From contig NZ_CP036433.1 in the NCBI RefSeq assembly GCF_007751035.1, positions 7,979,001 through 8,043,000 of the forward strand: a stretch of DNA of 64,000 nt, written 5' to 3'. A program made the position numbers and the translations under genes. The DNA comes from Lignipirellula cremea (GTDB lineage: Bacteria > Planctomycetota > Planctomycetia > Pirellulales > Pirellulaceae). Within the stretch, counting starts at the first letter, position 1. Each line of letters opens with the position of its first letter. Of the stretch, positions 7,855 to 16,197 are shown in pieces. The notes beneath the pieces were generated by a model. That model made no database searches. It had not been told where the DNA came from and saw nothing but the letters and a program-made list of their open reading frames with translations.

Positions 7855-10638
7855 CTACTTCTTATAGGCTTCTTCGAAGAACGCCTTGTCGGCGGCGGCC
7901 TGGGCCGCTTTGGCTTCGGCTTCTTCGATCAGAGCCTGGACTTTGTCGCTCTCCGTCGACCGAGCTTCCAGGGCGGCCTGGGCCGCCTGCTGCTGGGCCA
8001 GGAGTTTCGCCTGGGCGGCCTGCAGCTCAGCCAGCTGTTTGGCCATTTGCTCGGCCTGCTGTTTGGCAGCTTCGAAGGCGGCGGACGCTTCCGCCACTTC
8101 GGTCTGCAGTTTGGCTGCTTCGCCCTGGGCCGCGGCGATCTGCTGCTGGGCGGCAACGGCCGTTTCGTCGAAACTGGCGGCCGCTTTCTCAAACGCCTGC
8201 TTCTCGGCGCCCAGATCGGTCACCAGTTGGGCGGCGGCGGCGGAAGCCGCAGCGGCGGGGGCGACGGCGGCCTTGGCTTCGGCCACTTGCGGCCCGATGG
8301 CGGCGGCGGCGACCTTCTGCTTTTCGACTTCGGCCTGGAGCAGGGCGATTTTATCGCTGGCTGCTTTGGCGGCGGTCGTCTTGGCGGCCAGAGCGGCTTC
8401 GGCCTGGCTTTGTGCGACCTGCCCCTGCTGGGCGGCAGTCACGGCGGCGGCGACGGCGGCCGTCGATTTCTCGGCAGCCTGGTTTTTCGCGGTCGACGCC
8501 TGCTGGCTGGCGACGCGGGCGGCTTCCGCCTGTTGCGAAGCGGTCGTCAGCGTCGCCATTTTGGCCTGCTCGGCGGCGACCACTTTGGTCTGGGCGGCGA
8601 CGGCCTGTTCAGCCGCTTTCCCGTCAGCGAAGGCTTTCTCGGCGGCGGCGACGGCTGCTTTGAGCTTGGCCTCGGCAGCAGCGACGGCAGCTTTCAGAGG
8701 ATTGAGGGTTTCGTCCGTCGCTTTGTCGTCGCCCTCTTTGGCTTCTTCCGTTTTCAGGGCGGCGGCCGCTTTGGCGACTTCGGCGTCGGCGGCCGTTTTG
8801 GCGGCTGCCGCAGCTGTCTGCGTTTTCTGAGATTCGGTCAGCTTCCCCTTGGCCTGCTGCTCGGCGGCGACCGCTTTGGCCACGGCGGCCTGCTGGGCCG
8901 TAAGGGCGTCGGCGGCTGCCTTGGCGGCGGCCGTTTTCCCGGTCAGATCCTGGGCTGCTTTGACTTTGTCAGCTTGGACCGCCGTGTCGGCCGTTTTGGC
9001 GGCGGCCAGGGCGTCGTTCGCCTTTTTCAGGGCGGCGACCGCATCGGCGACGGCCTTGGTTGCCGTCGTGACTTCGGCGGCTGCCGTTTTGGAGGCATCC
9101 ACGCCGGCGGCCAGCGTGGTTTCGGAGGCTTTCACGGCTGCGGCTGCAGCGGCGGCCTTCGCTTCCACGGCCTGGAGGGCGGCCGTGGCCTGATCCGCGG
9201 CCGTTTTAGCGGCGACGGCGGCCGTCTGGGCGGCCGCGATTTGCATCGTCAGGGTGGGCGGGTTCGGCGGCAGGGCGGCAACAACAGCGGCGTCTTCGAC
9301 CTTCCACATCTGCACTTCGCCCGACCAGTCGCCGCCGATGGCGCGTTTGGCGTCGTAGGTCAGCACGGCCTGCAGGGCTGGCTCTTTCAGGCCGGGGAAG
9401 GTCTTCACCGCCGCGCCGTCGCCATTCCAGACTTTGATCGTCTTGTCGCGACCGGCTGTCGCCAGCTGGCCGTTCTGGGCGTAGCGAACCGAGGCCACGC
9501 CGCCGCTATGGGCGGCCCAGCTTTTGATCTCTTTGCCTTCGTTCATTTCCCACAGTTTGACGGTCCCGTCTTCGCTGGAGCTGGCCAGCACGTTCGAGTC
9601 AGGACGCCACGACAGCGAAGTGACTTCGGCCTTGTGGCCGGTCAGGTTCAGGTATTCGCGAGCAGTGCCGGCTTCCCACACGAACAGACCGTTGCTGCGG
9701 TCGCCCGTGGCGAGCAGCACGCCATCGGGGCTGTATTCGACAGCGGTGACCCAGTCGGTATGCTTTTTGATCTGATGCAGCAACTCGCCCGTTTCGACGG
9801 AGTAGATCCGCACCAGACGCTGCGGTCCGCCCAGGGCGACCTGTGTATGGGTGTTGTTGATGTCGGCCGACAGCACGATATCGAGTTCTTCGCCGATTTT
9901 GGCCAGACGTCGTCCGGTGCGGACATCGTACAGGGCGACAAAACCGGAGTGGCCGCCGCGCCCGCCGCCGGCCAGCAGGATCTCGCCGTTTCGGCTGAAC
10001 CGCAACGAATACGCTAGACCTTCGGGGAAGGGGAACACGGCCGCAAGCTCGGCGGTGTCGGTGTTGTAGAGCACAATCTGACGCTGCCCGGCGATCGCCG
10101 CGAGTGGGGCCCAGGGACTGGCCGCCATGGCGGAAACGCCGCCTGCCCGTTCGGTGAACAGGGCCGGCTGACGCCAGACTTTGTCCCGCTCCGGCAACGC
10201 GGCGGGGCCTTCCGGCTTGCCGGTCGAGGTGGGCGTGGTCAGGGCGAGGTTCGATTTCTTTTTGGGCTGCGCGACCGAGCCCGAATTTTCCAGGGCGCCG
10301 CCTTCGATCCAGTTGCGCACAATCGCCAGCGTGGCTTCCGGCAGCTTCTCCTGCTCGGGCGGCATTTTCGGCGTGTCGGTATGGTTAATCAGGTCCCACA
10401 GACGGGAGCTATCCAGCTCGCTGGCGAACACGACTTCGCCGCTGCTGCCGCCTTCCATCACCCGGGCGAAGGAGTCCAGGGCCAGCCCGCCTTTGTCGCG
10501 GTCCTGGTTGTGGCAGGTAAAGCAGTGTTCGCGAAATACGGGCCGCACGTGGTCGTCGTAGGTGACTTTGGCGTCTTCCGCGACGGCGTTTCCAGCCAAG
10601 AGCAGAAGCGACGCGGCCAACAAGGAAGTACGTTGCAT
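7855..10638 (-). CDS. PSCyt1 cytochrome c domain + WD40 propeller + Ala-rich coiled coil
   Basis: A 927-residue exported protein. Residues 1-20 are a signal peptide ending AVA. A planctomycete-type cytochrome c domain follows, with a heme site HCFTCHNQ (C39, C42, H43) and a likely Met ligand in TPKMPPEQ near residue 92. Residues about 160-460 carry several WD40-like repeats with LW/VW endings (SSSEDGTVKLWEM, ATAGRDKTIKVWNG). Residues about 470-927 are an extremely Ala/Lys/Gln/Glu-rich region, almost certainly a long coiled coil, ending abruptly in FFEEAYKK. It is the last gene of a four-gene minus-strand cluster. In the family the cytochrome domain usually accompanies DUF1549/DUF1553 proteins; here that partner is the preceding gene. 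Electron transfer or scaffold roles are inference. Confidence 0.85.
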   Translation of the reverse strand: MQRTSLLAASLLLLAGNAVAEDAKVTYDDHVRPVFREHCFTCHNQDRDKGGLALDSFARVMEGGSSGEVVFASELDSSRLWDLINHTDTPKMPPEQEKLPEATLAIVRNWIEGGALENSGSVAQPKKKSNLALTTPTSTGKPEGPAALPERDKVWRQPALFTERAGGVSAMAASPWAPLAAIAGQRQIVLYNTDTAELAAVFPFPEGLAYSLRFSRNGEILLAGGGRGGHSGFVALYDVRTGRRLAKIGEELDIVLSADINNTHTQVALGGPQRLVRIYSVETGELLHQIKKHTDWVTAVEYSPDGVLLATGDRSNGLFVWEAGTAREYLNLTGHKAEVTSLSWRPDSNVLASSSEDGTVKLWEMNEGKEIKSWAAHSGGVASVRYAQNGQLATAGRDKTIKVWNGDGAAVKTFPGLKEPALQAVLTYDAKRAIGGDWSGEVQMWKVEDAAVVAALPPNPPTLTMQIAAAQTAAVAAKTAADQATAALQAVEAKAAAAAAAVKASETTLAAGVDASKTAAAEVTTATKAVADAVAALKKANDALAAAKTADTAVQADKVKAAQDLTGKTAAAKAAADALTAQQAAVAKAVAAEQQAKGKLTESQKTQTAAAAAKTAADAEVAKAAAALKTEEAKEGDDKATDETLNPLKAAVAAAEAKLKAAVAAAEKAFADGKAAEQAVAAQTKVVAAEQAKMATLTTASQQAEAARVASQQASTAKNQAAEKSTAAVAAAVTAAQQGQVAQSQAEAALAAKTTAAKAASDKIALLQAEVEKQKVAAAAIGPQVAEAKAAVAPAAAASAAAAQLVTDLGAEKQAFEKAAASFDETAVAAQQQIAAAQGEAAKLQTEVAEASAAFEAAKQQAEQMAKQLAELQAAQAKLLAQQQAAQAALEARSTESDKVQALIEEAEAKAAQAAADKAFFEEAYKK

Positions 10639-11013
10639 GACTTTCGACCTGATCAGGAAAAGTAAGAAGGGGGCGGGACGTCGAACCGAAGGCGGGAGAA
10701 GCAGTTTCGGCGGGAGCGGAGCGAACAGACTGCGGTTCTTTTGTTCTTATTATGGTCGCGCGATCGCGGATCGCACGTTTTTCTTTTTCAAAAAGATTCA
10801 CGGCAATCCAGCCGGATGGGCGCCAAGGCGGCAGGAAGCCTGCCGGCGCCAAGGATGCGCCGTTGCTGCCATGCGGGCGCGATGGCGGCAAAAACTGTAA
10901 AAACCCGATTCCGCCCAGCCGCATGCGTGATGCGGTTCGCGGGCACAGCGCGTCGCCTGCCGCCAGGCGACGCATCGGAGGGAAACGGAGACGGACTCTG
11001 TTTCCGGGAACGA
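10639..11013. other. Intergenic region with hairpins
   Basis: 375 nt between two minus-strand genes of the cluster. It holds a GGCAGG-AAG-CCTGCC hairpin near 10829-10843, a perfect 10-bp stem at 10950-10973 and a GGAAAC/GTTTCC pair just before it. No coding frame is convincing. Confidence 0.55.
10950..10973 (-). other. Perfect hairpin downstream of the DUF1549/DUF1553 gene
   Basis: GCGTCGCCTG and CAGGCGACGC form a 10-bp stem with a 4-nt loop, about 40 nt past the stop codon at 11014. No T-run follows, so it is either a weak terminator, a processing site or an mRNA-stabilising structure. Confidence 0.5.
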
Positions 11014-13443
11014 CTAATGCGAGAAGACGAACTCTCGCGAATTGAGGACCGCCCAGAAGACGTCTTCCAGGCCGACCTCGGGAGTCTCGGCCGCGGCGAC
11101 GACCAATTTCAAGGCGTCCACTTCGGACGTGGTCGGGCGTCGACACAGGGCGCGAATGTAGATCGACTCGATCACTTCCTCAGGCGTTTTCCCGGCGGCG
11201 AGCATTTCCTTGACCAGTTTCCCCTGGCTGATTTTCCCTTGCACGGTTGATCCGTTGATCATGTGCAGGGCTTGCGAAAGGGTAGGGTCGGTCGTGGCTT
11301 CGCACGAGCAGACGGTTTCCCGCTTGGCCCGGCCAAACGTATCCAGGAAGTAGGTCGACGTGTTGCCGTCGGCGATCTGCACCGCACGGGAGCCCAGCGG
11401 CAAGCCTTTGAACTTCTCTTTGGTGTTGGTGACCTGATTGATACAGTCCAGCATCATTTCGGCAGGCACGCGGCGAACGATGGCGTGGGCGAAGTTGTTC
11501 TCATCTTCGCGGTTGCTTTCGTTCCGCACGCAGCTGCGCTGGTAGGCCTGCGAGTTGCAGATATCGCGAACCAGCTGGCGGAAGTCGTAGTTGTATTCGA
11601 CCAGTTTCGAGCCCAGCTCGGCGAACAGCTCGGGGTTGCTGGCCGGGTTGCTGACGCGGATATCGTCGACCTGGTCAACGATGCCGACGCCCATAAAGTG
11701 GGCCCAGACCCGGTTCGCCACGCTGGTGGAGAAGTACGGGTTTTCTTTCGAGGTGAGCCATTCGGCCATCACCACGCGGCGGTCTTTCCCTTTGACATCG
11801 GGCGTTTCGCCGCCGAGGAACTTCGGCTCCATCACGCGGTTATCCAGCGGGTGCTTCACATCGCCGCCGCCGCGGTTGTAGATGATGTTCTCGCGATAGT
11901 CTTCACCCCGTTTGCGGCCAACGGCCGAGAAGAACGCGGCAAAGCTGTAATAGTCGTCCATCGTCCAGCGATCGAACGGATGGTTGTGGCACTGCGCACA
12001 CTGCGTGCGGATGCCCATGAACACCTGGGCGACGTTTTCAGCCGTTTTCAGCGTGTCGGTTTCGATCTGATAGTAGTTAGTCGCCGGTTCGGTGAAGGTG
12101 CCGCCGGTGGCGCCGAGCAGTTCGCGAACCATTTGATCGAGAGGCACGTTATTGGCGACCTTATCGGTCAGCCAGCTGTGGTACAGGAACATCGACTTGT
12201 AGCTGACCTGGTTCGACGATTTGATCATGAGCAGCTCGGCCCATTTCATCGCCCAGATTTCCGAGAACTCTTTCCGTTCCAGCAGACGATCGACCAGGGC
12301 GGCCCGTTTGTTGGGATCGCCGTCGTTGACGAACTGCCAGTACTCTTCTTCGGTCGGCAGCGAGCCGGTGACGTCGATCGTGACCCGGCGGAGGAATTCC
12401 TCGTCGGTGCAGATTTCGCTCGGCAGCATCCGCAAACGCTGCAGTTTGGCGCCGACCAGCTGGTCGATGTAGTTGCCGCCGACGGGCGGGGCGACGTAAT
12501 CCATGTCGGCCGGCAGCACCAGCACCTGGCTGCCGACGGTGTGCGTTTCAAAGCGGCACATGACAAACGCTTCGCCGCGGTTGGAGGCGGTGACCAGGCC
12601 GTCGGCGTCGACGGGACCGGAGTTATCGTTGTTGGACTGGAACAGGGCCAGGCTGGAAACGTCGCGATCGGTGCCGTCGGAGTAGGTCGCCCGGGCAATG
12701 AACTGCTGGGTGGCGCCTTCGCCTTCGAGGACGGCTTTGGGCGGATAGACTTCGAGTTTGCTGACGACGGGCGGTTCGCCTTCGTCGTTGAGCGCGCCGT
12801 CTTCCAGCCACTGGACCATGGTCCGGTAGTACTCGCTGTCTTCGCCAAAGCGTTTGCCGCCGGTGTGGGGCACGGCGCCGATCGACTTCTCGACCAGCAG
12901 GCTGTCGGCGGGCACGGCCAGATTCACGCGGCGGAGGTACTGCTCGCGGGTGATGCGAAAGTAATCGCCCTGCGGATCAAAACCGAACAGCGACAGGCGG
13001 AACCCGTCCTTGCCGCGGGCGGCGCCGTGGCAGCTGCCCGTGTTACAGCCGGATCGCAGGAAGATCGGCATGACATCGAGGTGGAAGCTGATCGGCGGGG
13101 TGACGGCCGAGTTGGCGACGACGACCGGCAGCGACGCCTTGTGGCCGTTCCATTCCAGATCCAGCTGGGTGGTTCCATCGGCCAGCGGATGCAGCGTGTT
13201 CCCTTCCAGCTTCGCCAGCGCCGGGTCGGCCAGGCTGGCTTTGGTTTCTTTGGTGACATCGAGCGTAACGCCATCAGCACGGGTGGCGACAACGATCCAG
13301 GTCTGGCGATCGCTGCTCGAGGTCAGATTGACATCGGGCGGATAAACGGCAATGCCGGTCACCACCGGTTCCGCAGTCGCCCAGGAGGTCAAGGCGACGC
13401 TCAACAACAGGGAAAAGGCGGCGGGACGAATGAGCGAATACAC
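11014..13443 (-). CDS. DUF1549/DUF1553 protein with Ig-like domains and CX4CH site
   Basis: An 809-residue exported protein with a signal peptide (residues 1-24). The first domain (about 26-110) and a second (about 220-305) look like bacterial Ig-like (BIG2) folds: KLEVYPPKAVLEGEGATQQF. Between them FLRSGCNTGSCHGAARGKDG (C133, C138, H139) is a CX4CH motif. The DUF1549 region starts at about 330 (YIDQLVGAKLQRLRM) and contains a canonical CXXCH, TQCAQCHNHPFDRW. DUF1553 occupies the C-terminal 250 residues (NPYFSTSVANRVWAHFMGVG) and ends in the typical LNSREFVFSH. GTG start with AGGAG 8 nt upstream. These proteins are near-exclusive to Planctomycetes and allies; function is unproven, with a role in surface polysaccharide handling often supposed. 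Confidence 0.9.
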   Translation of the reverse strand: MYSLIRPAAFSLLLSVALTSWATAEPVVTGIAVYPPDVNLTSSSDRQTWIVVATRADGVTLDVTKETKASLADPALAKLEGNTLHPLADGTTQLDLEWNGHKASLPVVVANSAVTPPISFHLDVMPIFLRSGCNTGSCHGAARGKDGFRLSLFGFDPQGDYFRITREQYLRRVNLAVPADSLLVEKSIGAVPHTGGKRFGEDSEYYRTMVQWLEDGALNDEGEPPVVSKLEVYPPKAVLEGEGATQQFIARATYSDGTDRDVSSLALFQSNNDNSGPVDADGLVTASNRGEAFVMCRFETHTVGSQVLVLPADMDYVAPPVGGNYIDQLVGAKLQRLRMLPSEICTDEEFLRRVTIDVTGSLPTEEEYWQFVNDGDPNKRAALVDRLLERKEFSEIWAMKWAELLMIKSSNQVSYKSMFLYHSWLTDKVANNVPLDQMVRELLGATGGTFTEPATNYYQIETDTLKTAENVAQVFMGIRTQCAQCHNHPFDRWTMDDYYSFAAFFSAVGRKRGEDYRENIIYNRGGGDVKHPLDNRVMEPKFLGGETPDVKGKDRRVVMAEWLTSKENPYFSTSVANRVWAHFMGVGIVDQVDDIRVSNPASNPELFAELGSKLVEYNYDFRQLVRDICNSQAYQRSCVRNESNREDENNFAHAIVRRVPAEMMLDCINQVTNTKEKFKGLPLGSRAVQIADGNTSTYFLDTFGRAKRETVCSCEATTDPTLSQALHMINGSTVQGKISQGKLVKEMLAAGKTPEEVIESIYIRALCRRPTTSEVDALKLVVAAAETPEVGLEDVFWAVLNSREFVFSH
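13027..13047 (-). other. CX4CH possible heme or metal site within the DUF1549/DUF1553 protein
   Basis: Seven codons encode CNTGSCH. The same spacing occurs in the paralogue at 47799-47819. Canonical c-type heme attachment is CXXCH, so the longer spacing is notable; ligand identity is not shown by sequence. Confidence 0.6.
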
Positions 13444-13578
13444 CAGGAGCTCTCCTTACAGGACGAACGTTCGATTGGTTTCGGTGGGAATTTCGAGGTA
13501 TCGAAACAGGGCGGGGCAGGGCGGTCCGCCGCCGGCCAGGGTAAGGCAGACGGCCGGGACCACAGGCGACCAGGGCGA

Positions 13579-16029
13579 CTACTGGCCGGCCGCTTCTAAT
13601 TTTTTCTCGCGTTCCAAACGCAACTGCTCCAGTCGGCTGAGCCGTTTGACGGGAGCCGCCGCCGGGGCGGCCGGTTTCGGAGCATCGGTCTTGGGAGCCG
13701 CGGCCACAACGGGCGCCGCGACAGGAGCCGGTAACGGCTTGTCGATGCGCAGTTCGCCCGAGCCCAGCGTGGTGGTGATCGACTCGCCGTTCTGATCGAT
13801 AAAGGCACGGCAGACCAGCGAGGTGTTCTTGCCGGGTCGCGCCTTTTCATCAATGTTAATCCGGAACACCATCTGGGTCGAATCCTGCGTGATTGTCACT
13901 TCGTCGGTCAGGCAGGTCGTGTTGGCGGGCAGGCCGAGCAGTTTGACCGTAGCCGTTCCTTCCCAGTCCGTCCGTTTCTCGACATTCACAATCAGGTCGG
14001 TCTCTTGCCCCAGTTCGCCGGCGGCTTTCTCAAAGGAGAAGTTAAAGAAGCGATCGACAATTTCCAGCTGGGCCATCTGCGTCGAGGCTTCAATCTTGCC
14101 GCCGTCGATCGTGGCCGATCCGGTGACCACAATCGGCCAGGCGCCGATCGAGGCGCCGTCGTTGGCGGTCAGCGGCAACACCACTTCGTTCTCTTTGGCG
14201 GGAATGCTGATCGAAACCGACGACCCAATGCCGGGCGGGTTGTAAAGCATGCGAATGCTGATGGCGCCGTCGAAGCCTTCGGCCCGTTCGGCGACGACTT
14301 TCAGATCCAAGGCCCCGCTGCGAGTGATGGGAGCCGTGGGCTGGATGATTTTGATCGAGTACGGAGCCTTATCGGTCACAGCAATCGGCATCGCCTTGGC
14401 GTCGTGCCCCCAGACGTCGTTGTTGCCCTGGCCGCGAACCAGCATGGTCCGCTGTTCAAAACCCGAAACGCATTGGACTTTCTCATCGGTCGAAACGGCC
14501 GTGGCGTCCGCCAGGAAAGCGGTTCCCGGCATCGCTCCGGCTGTGAACAGCACCGGCACTTCCGAGCGGTTCGCCGGCATGACGGGCGCTTCGTAGCTTA
14601 CCCCTTGGGGCAAACCGCCGAACTGCACCTGCAGGTCGCCGCCAAAATTGGCCCGGGCGGCGTTGAACATGATCGCCATGCGGTTGCCGGCGGGCACTTC
14701 GAGCGTGGTGGAAACGTAACGCTGTTTCTCCGGCGTGGAAACGGTCACCGAGGGTTCCAGCTGGCTGATTTCAATCCGGTAGAAATACAACGGGCCGCCG
14801 CCGCGCAAGTGATCGTGAACTTCGACAAAATATTCGTCGTCGGCGGGGGCGGTGAATTTGTACTCGGGATCGGGCCGACTGGCCACATCGTCGGCTCCGC
14901 CCAGGGAGGCGCCTTTGGAGTTCCGCACGCTCATCACGGCGTCCAGCGGCGACCGCAGGGCGCCGCGGGCAAACACGCGGATATCAAACTTCTCCCCTTT
15001 TTTGGCCGTGAAAGAGAAGTAATCGGCGTCACCGTCCTCGCCGATAACACCTTCCATGACACCAGGTGCGGAGCCCGGCGAGGCTTCCCTGAAGTTGTTA
15101 TTGGGTTCGACTTCCTGGAAGTGGTCGGCGTCGACGATCCGGATCACGTTCGGGGACGGGGCAACGCCGTCCTGGTTTTCGGCGTAAAGTCCGAACTCGC
15201 CCAGCGTCTTCGGCAGGGTGATTTTCGTAGAGAACTCGCCAGCAGCGTCGCCATGCCAGGTAAAGGTCAGGGTTTCGCCCGGCTTGCCGCCGGTGGGAGT
15301 CACGCCGCGAGGACGCGGGAACGACCCCAGATGCAGGCGGTAACGGCAGGTACCGCTGCCGCCGTAGGCCGTTTCGCGAATCTGGATAATGTATTTGCCG
15401 TCGGCCGGCGCGATCAGCGAGCACAAGCAGTCCTGCTGCAGCAGGGCCGTGTCGTCGCTGCGGGCCAGTTCAAAGCGGTCCGTATTCAGGATCGCCAAAT
15501 AGGGGTCAAACTCGGAATTGCCCAGCCGCAGGCCTTCCAGTTCGGCCGTGATGCGCTGACCCTGTTTGACTTCGACCACAAAGTAATCGACGTCTTCGGT
15601 CGTAATCACCCCGTTGATAACACAGCCCAGTTCCATCGGCTGCGGCTCGGTGAATTCGCTGTTCGGCTCTGTTTCACTCACTTCGGGCAAGGCGCCCACC
15701 GAAACGGTGCGGAGATTGCTCAGCCCGGTGGCGGTCCGCAGGCGGAAGGCGTGCAGGCCCATCCGGCAGTCGGGAGCCACGGTGACTTTGGCTTTGACTT
15801 TGTTATCCGCTTCGGCGGTAAAATCGCTGAAGGTTAAACCCGTGTCGTACAGCAACACCCCCTGGGCGTCGCCCAGTCGTGCGCCGGTAAACAGCACTTC
15901 CACTTCAGTGCCACGCTGGAAACCGTACGGCGTGGTGGCCGACAGTTGCGGGCTGGCAGCCCAGGCAGCAGAACAGGAAGCAATCCAGATCGCCAATGCG
16001 TGCGTGAAGGCGAGACAGGAACGGTTCAT
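13579..16029 (-). CDS. PPC-domain secreted protein
   Basis: An 816-residue exported protein. The ATG at 16029 (MNRSCLAFTHALAIW) is preferred over a GTG four codons upstream because GGGG lies at proper spacing before it. The signal peptide ends near AAWA. The mature protein begins with an IPT/Ig-like segment (PYGFQRGTEVEVLFTGARL) and then at least two bacterial pre-peptidase C-terminal (PPC) domains, marked by ETEPNSEFTEPQPM and EVEPNNNFREASPG with following DVDYFVVEVKQGQRI and DADYFSFTAKKGEKF. Further beta-sandwich domains follow, then an Ala/Pro-rich linker and a charged C-terminal helix (RLSRLEQLRLEREKKLEAAGQ, last 20 residues or so). No protease domain is present. It sits between DUF1501 and DUF1549/DUF1553 genes in a cluster that probably acts as one unit at the cell surface. 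Confidence 0.87.
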   Translation of the reverse strand: MNRSCLAFTHALAIWIASCSAAWAASPQLSATTPYGFQRGTEVEVLFTGARLGDAQGVLLYDTGLTFSDFTAEADNKVKAKVTVAPDCRMGLHAFRLRTATGLSNLRTVSVGALPEVSETEPNSEFTEPQPMELGCVINGVITTEDVDYFVVEVKQGQRITAELEGLRLGNSEFDPYLAILNTDRFELARSDDTALLQQDCLCSLIAPADGKYIIQIRETAYGGSGTCRYRLHLGSFPRPRGVTPTGGKPGETLTFTWHGDAAGEFSTKITLPKTLGEFGLYAENQDGVAPSPNVIRIVDADHFQEVEPNNNFREASPGSAPGVMEGVIGEDGDADYFSFTAKKGEKFDIRVFARGALRSPLDAVMSVRNSKGASLGGADDVASRPDPEYKFTAPADDEYFVEVHDHLRGGGPLYFYRIEISQLEPSVTVSTPEKQRYVSTTLEVPAGNRMAIMFNAARANFGGDLQVQFGGLPQGVSYEAPVMPANRSEVPVLFTAGAMPGTAFLADATAVSTDEKVQCVSGFEQRTMLVRGQGNNDVWGHDAKAMPIAVTDKAPYSIKIIQPTAPITRSGALDLKVVAERAEGFDGAISIRMLYNPPGIGSSVSISIPAKENEVVLPLTANDGASIGAWPIVVTGSATIDGGKIEASTQMAQLEIVDRFFNFSFEKAAGELGQETDLIVNVEKRTDWEGTATVKLLGLPANTTCLTDEVTITQDSTQMVFRINIDEKARPGKNTSLVCRAFIDQNGESITTTLGSGELRIDKPLPAPVAAPVVAAAPKTDAPKPAAPAAAPVKRLSRLEQLRLEREKKLEAAGQ

Positions 16030-16144
16030 AACAATCCCCACAAACAGGTCGACCGGGAGTCAGCATCGACCCGAGACCGAGCGGATAAGAAAGAAGGCGG
16101 GAAGCCCGGGGCGGATCGACGACCCGATCCGGGCAGGCAACAGG

Positions 16145-16170
16145 GCAGGGCGATGCAAGAATCGCCCTGC
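16145..16170. other. Perfect hairpin between DUF1501 and PPC genes
   Basis: GCAGGGCGAT and ATCGCCCTGC form a perfect 10-bp stem with a 6-nt loop. It lies 28-53 nt after the DUF1501 stop codon (minus strand). No T-run follows, so it may attenuate or separate expression within the cluster. Confidence 0.5.
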
Positions 16171-16197
16171 GCGAAGGACACTCAGACCCCAGGGGCC

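Noticed and set aside
8047-10017. 656-residue + strand frame antisense to the PSCyt1-WD40 gene
   Set aside because: It is a Gly/Arg-rich shadow caused by the GC-rich Ala codons of the real gene. There is no ribosome-binding site and no domain.
11263-13599. 778-residue + strand frame antisense to the DUF1549/DUF1553 gene
   Set aside because: The opposite strand encodes a recognised family with signal peptide and motifs; this frame is its mirror.
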